DNA of 64,000 nt from contig NZ_CP122458.1 in assembly GCF_032598905.1 (NCBI RefSeq), forward strand, positions 1,488,001-1,552,000, in the 5' to 3' direction. This stretch comes from Streptomyces sp. 11x1. GTDB taxonomy: Bacteria > Actinomycetota > Actinomycetes > Streptomycetales > Streptomycetaceae. Of the stretch, positions 20,421-28,392 are shown one piece after another; positions within the stretch are counted from its first letter, which is position 1, and every line of letters begins with the position of its first letter. The notes beneath the pieces are model-generated. The model was not told the DNA's origin, made no database searches, and worked only from the letters and a program-made list of their open reading frames with translations. The translations under genes and the position numbers were made by a program.

Positions 20421-21398
20421 GTGTCGATCACTTCTCCCCACCTCGGCAGCCCGTCCGGCGAATGGACCGACGCGCGGCTGCTGTACGCACTGGAGGAAGT
20501 CGTCGAGAAGGAACTCAACCGGCACCTGAAGGTCACCAAGGACTGGATGCCGCACGAGTACGTGCCTTGGAGCGACGGCCGCAACTTCCCCGGCTTCTTC
20601 GAGGACGGCGAGGCCTGGGAGAAGGGGCAGTCGAAGGTCTCCGAGGTGGGCCGGATCGCCCTCGTGGTGAACCTGCTGACCGAGGACAACCTGCCCAGCT
20701 ACCACCACGAGATCGCCACCCTCTTCGGCCGGGACGGCGCCTGGGGCACCTGGGTGCACCGCTGGACCGCGGAGGAGGGCCGGCACGGCATCGTGATGCG
20801 CGACTACCTGCTCGCCTCGCGCGCGGTGGACCCGGACAAGCTCGAAGAGTTCCGGATGTCCCACATGAGCGAGGGCTTCGAGTCGGACAACCGGCACTCG
20901 ATGCTGCACACGGTCGCCTACGTCGCCTTCCAGGAACTCGCCACGCGCGTGTCGCACCGCAACACCGGCCACCACTCCGGTGACCCCGTCTGCGACCGCA
21001 TGCTGGCGCGCATCGCGACCGACGAGAACCTGCACATGATCTTCTACCGGAACCTGCTGAAGGCCGCGTTCGAGTTCGCGCCCGACCTCACCATGCAGGC
21101 CGTCCGCGACGTCGTCGTGAACTTCCGGATGCCCGGCCACGGGATGCCCGGCTTCGAGCGGGCCGCCGCGCAGATGGCCATCGGCGAGGTCTACAACATG
21201 CGCATCCACCACGACGACGTCCTCGCGCCCGTCATCCGCTTCCTGAAGATCATGGAGATCGACGGTCTCGGCCCCGACGGCATGAAGGCGCAGGAGGAAC
21301 TCGGCCTCTACATGGGCGGACTCGACGCGGAGGCCCGCAAGTTCGACGAGAAGCTGGCGGCGCGCAAGGCACGGATGGCGGCGCGGGCCGGGGCCTGA
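20421..21398 (+). CDS. acyl-ACP desaturase (soluble di-iron, stearoyl-ACP desaturase family)
   Basis: Introduces a double bond into acyl chains for membrane fluidity. It has 325 residues. Di-iron ligands of the ferritin-like helical bundle are recognisable: E88 (TEDNLPSYHHE), E119 and H122 (AEEGRH), E172 (FQELATRVSHR), and E202 and H205 (DENLHMIFYR). GTG start at 20421 with GGAG upstream. The triple TACG operator 63 bp upstream implies tight repression, probably responsive to acyl-CoA. Single gene. Confidence 0.93.
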   Translation: MSITSPHLGSPSGEWTDARLLYALEEVVEKELNRHLKVTKDWMPHEYVPWSDGRNFPGFFEDGEAWEKGQSKVSEVGRIALVVNLLTEDNLPSYHHEIATLFGRDGAWGTWVHRWTAEEGRHGIVMRDYLLASRAVDPDKLEEFRMSHMSEGFESDNRHSMLHTVAYVAFQELATRVSHRNTGHHSGDPVCDRMLARIATDENLHMIFYRNLLKAAFEFAPDLTMQAVRDVVVNFRMPGHGMPGFERAAAQMAIGEVYNMRIHHDDVLAPVIRFLKIMEIDGLGPDGMKAQEELGLYMGGLDAEARKFDEKLAARKARMAARAGA

Positions 21399-21492
21399 CA
21401 GCCGCGCACCGCGGACGCTCGTGAGGCGCGGCGCGGACTCTAAGTGAGGCGCGGGGTGCCTGAGGCGGGGTGCCCCCGTGCGGCGCAGGGGG

Positions 21493-21566
21493 GCGGGGCG
21501 GCTGGATTCGAACCAGCGTGTTCCGGTTTTGGAGACCGGCGCGTCTGCCTCTGCGCTACGGCCCCG
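21493..21566 (-). tRNA. tRNA-Trp (anticodon CCA), atypical acceptor stem
   Basis: Cloverleaf on the minus strand: anticodon stem CCGGT/ACCGG with loop CTCCAAA (anticodon CCA), T arm GCTGG-TTCGAAT-CCAGC and D arm starting GTAGCGCAGAGGCAG. The acceptor 3' strand CGCCCCG would pair with CGGGGCG, but the 5' strand reads CGGGGCCG, so there is one extra C or a bulge, and the discriminator is C. It may be a degenerate copy. Confidence 0.7.
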
Positions 21567-21593
21567 CCCTTGCGGGGAGCCTAGTCGCTCCCC

Positions 21594-22952
21594 TCACCAC
21601 TCCGCCTCCCGATAATCCTTGAGGAACACTCCCGACACCGGGTCGCCGGTCTCGCCGCGCACGATCGGGTCGTAGACGCGCGCCGCGCCGTCGATGATGT
21701 CGAGCGGGGTGCGGAACCCGGCGCCTGCCATGCGGCCCTTCTTGGGCGCGGGGTTCTCGTCGGTGATCCAACCGGTGTCGACGGCGCACATGTGGACGCC
21801 CCGCTCCGCGAGTTCGGCGGCGCTGGTGCGGGTGAGCATGTTGAGGGCGGCCTTGGCCATGTTGGTGTGCGGATGCCCGGCCGTCTTGTTCCGCACGGCG
21901 AAACGGCCCTCGACGGCGGTCACGTTGACCACGTAACGGCGGGGGCGGGGGGCCGCGAGCAGCAGCGGCAGCAGGCGGTCGCAGAGGAGCGCCGGGGCCA
22001 GGGAGTTGACCAGCTGGGTCTCCAGGACCTCCGCCGGGTCCAGTTCACCCAGCCGCGCCGACCAGGAGTTCTCCGGGGCGGGGTCGGGCAGCAACCCGGC
22101 CTCGTCGGCCTCGCGCAACACGACGGGCAGGGTGGCGGCGCCGGCCCCCAGCATCCGCATCGGGGTGAACCCCGGTGCCTGCCGCGCCCCTTCGGGCAGC
22201 GCGTCGTACTCCCCGGCGGCCAGTAGCGCATACGACTCCGGCGGCCGCCGTACGGTCTGGGCCGCGTTGTTGACCAGGATGTCGAGGGGTTCACCCTCCT
22301 GCCGCAACTGCTCGCACAGGCCCAGTACTTGGCGCGGGTCCCGCAGGTCGACGGCGACGACGGTCAGCCGGTCGAGCCACTTCTCACTGCCGGGCTCGGC
22401 GCGGAAGCGGCGCACGGTGTCGTGCGGGAAGCGGCTGGTGACGAGCAGTTCGGCGCCGTCGCGCAGCATCATCAGCGCCAGCTGGAAGCCGATCTTCACC
22501 CGGCCGCCGGTGAGCAGCGCGCGGCGCCCGCTCAGGTCGGTGCCGAGGGCGCGGCGGGCGGTGTTGTCGGCGGCGCAGTCCGGGCACAGCCGGTGGTAGA
22601 AGGAGTCGACCTGTCGATAGGACGCCTTGCAGACATAGCAGTGGCGCGACTTGCGCAGAACTCCCCCGTCGCCCGCCGCCTGTTCCGACAGCGGGGCGTC
22701 CTCGCGCCGGTCCAGGGCTCCGGTGGCGGTCGCGGCCATCACGGCGGCGTCCGCGGCGGACTTCTCGGCGCCGAGTGCCTTGCGGCGGCGCTTCCACCCG
22801 TCGCGTGCGAAGGACGCGGCGACCCGCTCGGTCCGTAGCCGCACCGGGTCGTCCACGGGCAGCGCCTTCAGCCGGCCGACCGTACGGTGGAAGGCCGCCA
22901 GTTCTTCCTCGGTGATGCCGCCGTCGGCGCTGGTGCCGTCGTCGTCGCTCAT
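21594..22952 (-). CDS. SDR-family protein with N-terminal zinc-ribbon, catalytic Tyr missing
   Basis: Protein of 452 residues. A helical N-terminal region is followed by a four-Cys zinc ribbon (C105, C108 in CYVC; C123, C126 in CPDC) and then a Rossmann domain with LLTGGRVKIG (147-156) and LDILVNNAAQ. At the place of the SDR YxxxK motif the sequence is TNMAK (T363, K367), so the usual catalytic Tyr is absent, and the Ser position reads VNVTAVEGR. It could be an enzyme with altered chemistry or a binding protein. It lies between two tRNA-like genes on the same strand. Function unknown. Confidence 0.85.
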   Translation of the reverse strand: MSDDDGTSADGGITEEELAAFHRTVGRLKALPVDDPVRLRTERVAASFARDGWKRRRKALGAEKSAADAAVMAATATGALDRREDAPLSEQAAGDGGVLRKSRHCYVCKASYRQVDSFYHRLCPDCAADNTARRALGTDLSGRRALLTGGRVKIGFQLALMMLRDGAELLVTSRFPHDTVRRFRAEPGSEKWLDRLTVVAVDLRDPRQVLGLCEQLRQEGEPLDILVNNAAQTVRRPPESYALLAAGEYDALPEGARQAPGFTPMRMLGAGAATLPVVLREADEAGLLPDPAPENSWSARLGELDPAEVLETQLVNSLAPALLCDRLLPLLLAAPRPRRYVVNVTAVEGRFAVRNKTAGHPHTNMAKAALNMLTRTSAAELAERGVHMCAVDTGWITDENPAPKKGRMAGAGFRTPLDIIDGAARVYDPIVRGETGDPVSGVFLKDYREAEW

Positions 22953-23065
22953 GCGTGCCCCGCCCCGCGTGTCCCGTGCCGTGTCGCGGCTGTCCCCCGG
23001 CCCACGCGGTCCCCGAAGCGGCGCGGCGCCGTGCGTCGGGCGCGGTGCGCCACTGTGAAGCGAGG

Positions 23066-23137
23066 TCCGGACGACCGGATTCGAACCGGCGTTTCCGCCC
23101 TGACAAGGCGGTGCGCCTGCCTCTGCGCTACGTCCGG
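23066..23137 (-). tRNA. tRNA with GTC anticodon (Asp by anticodon), atypical identity elements
   Basis: Complete cloverleaf: acceptor CCGGACG/CGTCCGG with discriminator A, D arm GCGC-AGAGGCAG-GCGC, anticodon stem CCGCC/GGCGG with loop TTGTCAG, and T arm GCCGG-TTCGAAT-CCGGT. The first pair C1-G72, the C2-G71 pair and A73 differ from usual tRNA-Asp identity (G73, G2-C71). The D-arm sequence is the same as in the tRNA at 21493. Confidence 0.8.
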
Positions 23138-23245
23138 ACCGCGCCCCCGGATCCTATGCGGCCACTCCGGGCGAGCCCCACCGATTTTATGACCGGTCCG
23201 ACAGGTGGCCGCGCCGAGCCGGCACCGCGTTCACCGGCGGCCCGG

Positions 23246-23503
23246 TCAGCCGTTCTCGGTGCGCCGCAGACGCAGTCTCTCCTTCTCGGAGAGCCCGCCC
23301 CAGACACCGAACCGTTCGTCGTTGGACAGCGCGTACTCGAGACACGCGGTGCGCATCTCGCACATACCGCAGATGCGCTTCGCCTCACGCACCGAGCTGC
23401 CGGGCTCGGGAAAGAAGAAGTCTGCCCCCGTCTGCGCACACAGCGCCCGCTCCTGCCAGGCACGGTCGATCGGGGTGATCGTGTCGTTGTGCATGCCCAG
23501 CAT
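23246..23503 (-). CDS. WhiB-like (Wbl) iron-sulfur regulator
   Basis: Small actinobacterial Fe-S transcription factor that works with the primary sigma factor. Counting from the ATG at 23494 (MHNDTITPID), the four cluster cysteines are C19, C42, C45 and C51 (RALCAQTGADFF, then ICGMCEMRTACLEYAL). The Wbl turn GVWGG follows at 63-67, then the basic tail EKERLRLRRTENG. An in-frame ATG at 23503 adds three residues and is included here; neither start has a clear ribosome site. By location it may be the counterpart of S. coelicolor wblJ, but I cannot confirm that. Confidence 0.92.
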   Translation of the reverse strand: MLGMHNDTITPIDRAWQERALCAQTGADFFFPEPGSSVREAKRICGMCEMRTACLEYALSNDERFGVWGGLSEKERLRLRRTENG

Positions 23504-23768
23504 CGTGCCGGGCACCGAAAAACGTTCGATCAACGCGCCATCAACGCGGCGCTCCGGGGCTCCGGGGCTCCGGGGCTCCATGGTCCCCTCGCCGACCAGG
23601 GGGACACACGGCGGCGCGCTGGAGGCGGCGTACGGGAGGCGGCGTGCGCCCGCTTCCACTGCGCGTCCGGGGCGCGTCCGGCCGATGCGCGGGCGGTCGC
23701 GCGTACGCGGTGCCAGACCCGGCACCACGGGCAACCGGCCCCTCGGACCTCTGCAGAGGAGCGCAGTC

Positions 23769-24560
23769 ATGCTCACCACCCGCCATGTCACCGGCGCCCC
23801 GAACTGGGTCGGCCTCGGGACCCCCGGCATCGAGGGCGCCGTCTCCTTCTTCCACCACCTCTTCGGCTGGCGGTTCGAGTCGGCCGGCCCCGAGCTGGGC
23901 GGCTTCGGCTTCTTGCGGCTCGACGGCCGTACCGCCGCGGCGGGCATGCAGAATCCCCCGGAGCAGGGCCCGCCGTCCTGGAACATCTACTTCCGCACGC
24001 CCGACGCGGACGCCACGGCCGAGGCGGTCGAGCAGGCCCGTGGTTCCGTGCGGATGCGGCCCATGGACGTGGCGGACGAGGGCCGTATGGCGATCCTCGC
24101 CGACCGGGCGGGGGTGCCCTTCGGCGTGTGGCAGCCCCGCCGCGTCCAGGGGCTCGACGTCGTCACGGACCCGGGCGCGCTGTGCTGGCTGGAGCTGTAC
24201 ACACCGGATCTGCCCGCGGCGGCCGGGTTCTTCAACTCCGTTTTCGGCTGGGAGACCTCGGCGATCGACGTGGGCGGCGGCAGCTACATCTGTGTGCACC
24301 CGGCGGGTGCCGAACCGGGTTCGATGTTCGCCGGCATCGTGCCGATCGACGAGGACCCGAGCCAGGCGGGGTCCGGACCGTACTGGCTGGCGTACTTCGA
24401 GGTGGCGGACGCGGACGCCGCGGTGAGCCGGGCGCTGGAGCACGGCGGCGGCGTCCGGCCGCCGGCCAACGACCTCCCGGGCGCGGGGCGTTTCGCCAAG
24501 CTCACCGACCCGTACGGGGCGCGGTTCGCGGTCATCAAGAGCGAGCAGCCGCAGGGATAG
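23769..24560 (+). CDS. two-domain VOC (glyoxalase/bleomycin-resistance fold) protein
   Basis: Protein of 263 residues with two vicinal-oxygen-chelate modules. The first runs from GAPNWVGLGTPGIEGAVSFF to GVPFGVWQP. The second starts at ALCWLELYTPDLPAAAGFFN and ends GARFAVIKS. This is the common CFP-30B-like arrangement, where metal ligands are often incomplete and the substrate is not known. Start ATG at 23769 preceded by GAGGAG. Related proteins are annotated as hydroxylases or glyoxalases without proof. Confidence 0.88.
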   Translation: MLTTRHVTGAPNWVGLGTPGIEGAVSFFHHLFGWRFESAGPELGGFGFLRLDGRTAAAGMQNPPEQGPPSWNIYFRTPDADATAEAVEQARGSVRMRPMDVADEGRMAILADRAGVPFGVWQPRRVQGLDVVTDPGALCWLELYTPDLPAAAGFFNSVFGWETSAIDVGGGSYICVHPAGAEPGSMFAGIVPIDEDPSQAGSGPYWLAYFEVADADAAVSRALEHGGGVRPPANDLPGAGRFAKLTDPYGARFAVIKSEQPQG

Positions 24561-24645
24561 GACCGCCGCGAGGCCGGGACTCCGCCTCACCGTGAGGCCG
24601 AACGCCGTTCGACTTGTCGTCAGTTCATGAACTCAGCCATGTTCT

Positions 24646-24659
24646 TGAGAGCGCTCTCA
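24646..24659. promoter_or_regulatory. LacI-family operator TGAGAGCGCTCTCA
   Basis: Perfect 14-bp palindrome about 100 bp upstream of the GH64 glucanase start. LacI-type sugar repressors of Streptomyces bind GAGAGCGCTCTC-like sites. A second, slightly imperfect copy lies before the LacI gene at 27105. A further perfect palindrome AGTTCATGAACT sits just upstream at 24622. Confidence 0.82.
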
Positions 24660-24762
24660 GTCATAAGTCTTGACGACTCAACTTCCCCTGGGAACAGTGG
24701 GGGAACCACAGCAGGGGCCCCGTCCGCTGTGCCTCCACTCCCCCACGTCCCAGGAGGCCATC

Positions 24763-25980
24763 GTGATCTCCCGCCGTACGTTCCTGTCCACGGCCGCCGG
24801 CGCCGTCGGCGCCACCGCCGTCGGTGGTGCCCTCGGCTCACCCGCCCAGGCCGCGCCCGCGACCTGCCAACTCGTCCTGCGCAATGCCTCGTTGCCAGGC
24901 ACGGTCCGCGCATACGTCACCGGGCACGAGCAGTCGACGGGCGCCTGGGTGCTGCTGCGGGCCGACGGGAGCGTCTACCGGCCGACCTCACCGTCGGCAC
25001 CCCAGACGCCGCTTCCGGTCGACTGCGCGATCCCGCTCGGCGCGGCGGGCTCGGCACCCAAGGTGCTGACGCTTCCTCAGATGTTCGGCGCGCGGGTCTA
25101 CTTCGTGCGGGACAGCAGCCTGGAGTTCTTCCTCAACCCGGGGCCCGCCCTGGTCGAGCCCGCCTTCGCGACGCCCGCCGACGCCAACTACGGCAAGACC
25201 TGGTCGTTCTGCGAGTTCACGTTCAACCCCACGCAACTGTTCGCCAACATCAGCTACGTCGACCTGGTGACGGCCCTCCCGATCGGGCTGACGCTGGAGG
25301 GCGACGGCACGCACACGGTCGCCCCGCTGCCCGACGGGGCGGTGGAACGGATCGCCGCCGATCTGGTGGCGCAGGCGGCGCGGGACGGTCAGCCCTGGGA
25401 CCGGCTCGTCATCCGGCGCGGTGACGGCAGGGTGCTGCGGGTCGTCTCACCGCAGAACCTGATGGCCCCGTACTTCGACCGGCCCGACCAGATGCCGTTC
25501 CGCTCCTACTGGAACTCCTACATCGACCAGGTGTGGGCGAAGTACCGGACGCAGGACCTGAGGATCGACCTCCAGGGCGGCCGGGGCGTCCTCACCGGGC
25601 GGGTCTCCGGCGACACCCTCACCTTCGCCGGCGGCCACTCCTTCACCAAGCCGACCTCGAAGGACATCTTCACCTGCAACCACGGCCCGTTCGCCAACAA
25701 CCCCGGCGACCCCGACACCAGGAAGGCCCTGCTCGCCCGGCTCGCCGCAGGCTTCAACCGCTCGATCATGCTCACCCACCCCACCCAGCCGAACGGGGTG
25801 ACGGCCGCCGACTACTACCAGGGGGCGGTGACGAACCACTGGTCACGCGTGGTGCACGCCAACTCGCCCATCGGGTACGCCTTTCCGTACGACGACGTAC
25901 GGCCCGACGGGCAGCCCGACGTGTCGGGCGCGGCCCACGACGGCAATCCGCGCCGGTTCACGGTGACGGTGGGCGCCTGA
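24763..25980 (+). CDS. secreted GH64 endo-beta-1,3-glucanase
   Basis: Glycoside hydrolase family 64 enzyme, which cleaves beta-1,3-glucan (laminarin, fungal walls) to oligosaccharides. It has 405 residues. The N-terminus carries a twin-arginine-type signal (ISRRTFLSTAAGAVGATAV, cleavage near SPAQA). The family core includes WSFCEFTFNPTQLFANISYV, the region that holds the catalytic acids, and FTCNHGPFANN. The start is GTG at 24763, directly after a strong AGGAGG; an upstream in-frame start would put 31 residues before the Tat motif. The operator upstream and the adjoining convergent LacI gene indicate sugar-dependent repression. Confidence 0.92.
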   Translation: MISRRTFLSTAAGAVGATAVGGALGSPAQAAPATCQLVLRNASLPGTVRAYVTGHEQSTGAWVLLRADGSVYRPTSPSAPQTPLPVDCAIPLGAAGSAPKVLTLPQMFGARVYFVRDSSLEFFLNPGPALVEPAFATPADANYGKTWSFCEFTFNPTQLFANISYVDLVTALPIGLTLEGDGTHTVAPLPDGAVERIAADLVAQAARDGQPWDRLVIRRGDGRVLRVVSPQNLMAPYFDRPDQMPFRSYWNSYIDQVWAKYRTQDLRIDLQGGRGVLTGRVSGDTLTFAGGHSFTKPTSKDIFTCNHGPFANNPGDPDTRKALLARLAAGFNRSIMLTHPTQPNGVTAADYYQGAVTNHWSRVVHANSPIGYAFPYDDVRPDGQPDVSGAAHDGNPRRFTVTVGA

Positions 25981-25990
25981 GCCGGGCGGC

Positions 25991-27049
25991 CTACGCGGAG
26001 GCGCGCCGTACCAGGGTGGTCGGCAGGACCACGCTGGTCGGCGTGCCGGCCGGGCCCCGACCGGCCTGTTCGTCGGGGGCTCGCCGTTCGAGGCCCCGCA
26101 GCAGCAGTCGGGCCATCAACCGGCCCATCTCCTCTATGTCCTGACGGACCGTCGTCAACGGTGGGTCGGACTGCTCGGCCACCGGCAGCATGTCGTCGAA
26201 GCCCACCACGGCGACGTCCTCGGGAACCCGGCGCCCGAGTTCCCGCAGGACCCGCAGCGCGCCGGACGCGGAGACGTCGTTGGCGGCGAAGACCGCGTCC
26301 AACTCGGGGCAGCGGCCGAGGAGTTCCCGCATCGCCCGCTCCCCGCCCGCCGGGGTGAAGTCGCCCTCCACGATCAGCCGGGGGTCGGCGTCCACCATGA
26401 CGTCCCGGAACCCGTCGAGCCGGTCCACGGCGGAGGTCTGGTCCAGGGGCCCGGTGATGTGGGCGATCCGGGTGCGGCCGAGGCCGACGAGATGGCGTAC
26501 GGCGTCCCGCGCGCCGCCCCGGTTGTCGCTGTCGACGTACACGGTGGTCGTGTCGCCGCGTGCGCCGTCCGCCCAGCCGGGACGGCCGCCGAACACGGTG
26601 GGGACGCCGGCGCCCCGGATCAGCGCGGGCAGCGGATCGTCGAGGTGCAGCGAGAACGCGAGCGCCCCGTCGACGTGTCCGCCCGCCAGATACCGCCCCA
26701 CCCGGGCGTAGTCCTCGGGGCCCTCGGTGAGCAGCAGCACGAGCTGTGAGTCGTGCGCGGTCAGTTCCTTGCTGATGCCCCGGAGTTGCAGGGCGAAGAA
26801 GGGATCGGCGAAGACCCGGGTCTCCGGCTCGGCGATCACCACGGCCACGGCGTCGTGTCGTCGGGTGACGAGGCTGCGGGCGGCCTGGTTGGGCACGTAT
26901 CCGAGCTCCTCGACCGCCTTCCGCACCCGCTCGACCAGGGGTTCCCGCACGCCCTCGCCGCCGTTGACGACCCGCGAGACGGTTGCCCTGGACACCCCGG
27001 CGCGCGCGGCCACGGCCTCCAACGTGGGACGCGACGCTGTCTCGGTCAC
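25991..27049 (-). CDS. LacI-family transcriptional repressor
   Basis: Sugar-responsive repressor of 352 residues. N-terminal HTH TLEAVAARAGVSRATVSRVV with hinge VPNQAARSLVTRR, then a periplasmic-binding-like effector domain (DPFFALQLRGISKELTAHD, LDAVFAANDVSASGALRVLR, VAVVGFDDM). The start is GTG at 27049 with GAGGAG upstream. Its own promoter region has an operator at 27105 and the convergent GH64 gene has a perfect copy, so it probably controls both. The inducer is likely a beta-glucan oligosaccharide, by context. Confidence 0.92.
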   Translation of the reverse strand: MTETASRPTLEAVAARAGVSRATVSRVVNGGEGVREPLVERVRKAVEELGYVPNQAARSLVTRRHDAVAVVIAEPETRVFADPFFALQLRGISKELTAHDSQLVLLLTEGPEDYARVGRYLAGGHVDGALAFSLHLDDPLPALIRGAGVPTVFGGRPGWADGARGDTTTVYVDSDNRGGARDAVRHLVGLGRTRIAHITGPLDQTSAVDRLDGFRDVMVDADPRLIVEGDFTPAGGERAMRELLGRCPELDAVFAANDVSASGALRVLRELGRRVPEDVAVVGFDDMLPVAEQSDPPLTTVRQDIEEMGRLMARLLLRGLERRAPDEQAGRGPAGTPTSVVLPTTLVRRASA

Positions 27050-27104
27050 TGCGGAACACTCCTCGGGGCGGCTCCGCCCAGGATAGCCCCGGGCAGGAGT
27101 CCCC

Positions 27105-27118
27105 TGAGAGCGCTCCCG
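27105..27118. promoter_or_regulatory. LacI-family operator, imperfect copy (autoregulation)
   Basis: TGAGAGCGCTCCCG, the same 14-bp operator as at 24646 with two changes, located 56 bp upstream of the lacI start codon. Confidence 0.7.
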
Positions 27119-27140
27119 ACGGCGGCCGTCCGCCGAGGGC

Positions 27141-28202
27141 TCAGTGGTGGTGCGACCCGCCGGACCCCGCCGCCTCGTCGGCCCCATCCGCCCCGTCGGC
27201 GACGTCGGCCCCGCCCGCCTGTTGCTCGCCGTGCGGCGTGTGCGGCTCGTACCCCGGGATCGTGCCGTCCGTCCTGCGCACCAGGAACAGGCCGACCATG
27301 CCCATGTCGGAGTGGCTCTGGACGTGGCAGTGGTACATCCAGGCGCCCGCTCCCACCCCTTCGCCCGCGATGACCTGGAAGCCGAAGGAGTCGGCGGGGC
27401 CGACGATCTTGTTGTCGATGACCTGGCTGGGGTCGTCGGGGCCGGTGAGCATGCCGGTGCGGTTGTCGGCCCAGCGGTGACCGTGCAGGTGGAAGGTGTG
27501 GTAGTACTCGCCGTGCGTGATGACGACGAACTCGACCCGGTCGCCCACGGTCGCGTCGAAGTTGGGCCCGGAGTGCGCGGGCTTGTTGTTGATGAGCAGG
27601 TCGTTGAAGACGACCGTGACGGTCTTGTCGGGCAGCACATCGCCCTTGCGGCGGACGATGACAGGGCCGTAGAGACCCTTGCGGACGCCGACCGTGCCGT
27701 GTTCGGTGCCGACGACATGGTCGTGGTAGTGCCAGTAACCGGCGCTGCCCGCACGCCAGGTGCCGTCCTTGCGTGCGCCGGGGGCGTGGGTGCGCCAGGT
27801 GTAGGTGCGGGTGCCGCCGGGTTCGACGTCGCTCCGGTTCTGCCTGGTGCCGTCGCTGGAGATCTCGTAGTCCAGGCCGTGGACGTGCAGGCTCGCCGCC
27901 ACATCCATCGTGTTCTCGAACTCGATGTGCAGGGTGTCACCCTCGTTGAGCTCGATCAGCGGACCCGGTATCGAGGCCTTGCCCTTCTCCAGGCCGTAGC
28001 CCATCTGTCCGTCGGGCAGCTTCTCGGCGTACATCTTGATGTGCCGGACCACGCCGCCCGCCGGGGCCGTCCTCGCCTGCGTGGCGGCGCTCGCGGACCC
28101 GGAGGTGCCGACGGTCTCGACGGCCACGGACAACGATGTCGCGGCGGCCGCTCCACCCAGCAGCATCCGCCGGTTGAACCCTCGTCTGTCCATTCCGTCC
28201 AT
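27141..28202 (-). CDS. slac: two-domain small laccase (multicopper oxidase), Tat-exported
   Basis: Extracellular copper oxidase that oxidises phenolics with O2 reduction. It has 353 residues in the two-domain form, which works as a trimer. Tat signal [18 protein letters not shown]. Copper ligands are complete: H106/H108 (HVHG), H158/H160/H162 (HYHDH), H235/H238/H240 (HTFHLHGH), and H291-C292-H293 with H297 ([10 protein letters not shown]). Very close to S. coelicolor SLAC in remembered sequence. The ATG at 28202 with GGGGAG upstream is preferred. The C-terminal tail is Gly/Ala/Asp-rich and ends in three His. Divergent from the ThuA-dehydrogenase gene. Confidence 0.95.
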   Translation of the reverse strand: MDGMDRRGFNRRMLLGGAAAATSLSVAVETVGTSGSASAATQARTAPAGGVVRHIKMYAEKLPDGQMGYGLEKGKASIPGPLIELNEGDTLHIEFENTMDVAASLHVHGLDYEISSDGTRQNRSDVEPGGTRTYTWRTHAPGARKDGTWRAGSAGYWHYHDHVVGTEHGTVGVRKGLYGPVIVRRKGDVLPDKTVTVVFNDLLINNKPAHSGPNFDATVGDRVEFVVITHGEYYHTFHLHGHRWADNRTGMLTGPDDPSQVIDNKIVGPADSFGFQVIAGEGVGAGAWMYHCHVQSHSDMGMVGLFLVRRTDGTIPGYEPHTPHGEQQAGGADVADGADGADEAAGSGGSHHH

Positions 28203-28328
28203 GCGGAACTCCCCACGCCGATACGGATCTTGCGGAGACGCAGCTGTGATCAACCTGTGAGACGGTAGCGGCCGCGCGACCGTTTATCCACACCCAGGAC
28301 AAAGTTCAGACCATTCCGGTCATAGCTC

Positions 28329-28358
28329 TTGGCGAGTCGCGTCGAAGCGGGCTAGCTT
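28329..28358 (+). promoter_or_regulatory. promoter candidate for the ThuA-dehydrogenase operon
   Basis: TTGGCG (28329-28334) and TAGCTT (28353-28358) spaced by 18 bp, ending 34 bp before the start codon. Confidence 0.5.
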
Positions 28359-28392
28359 CCTTGGCGCTGTTGCTGTGACCGAGGAGGTGCCC

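Noticed and set aside
21493..23137. tRNA genes as attachment sites of an integrated element
   Set aside because: No integrase, excisionase or direct repeat of a tRNA 3' end was seen on either side.
23555..23580. GGGGCTCC octamer repeat upstream of the WhiB-like gene
   Set aside because: Only about three units in non-coding DNA; too short to argue for function.
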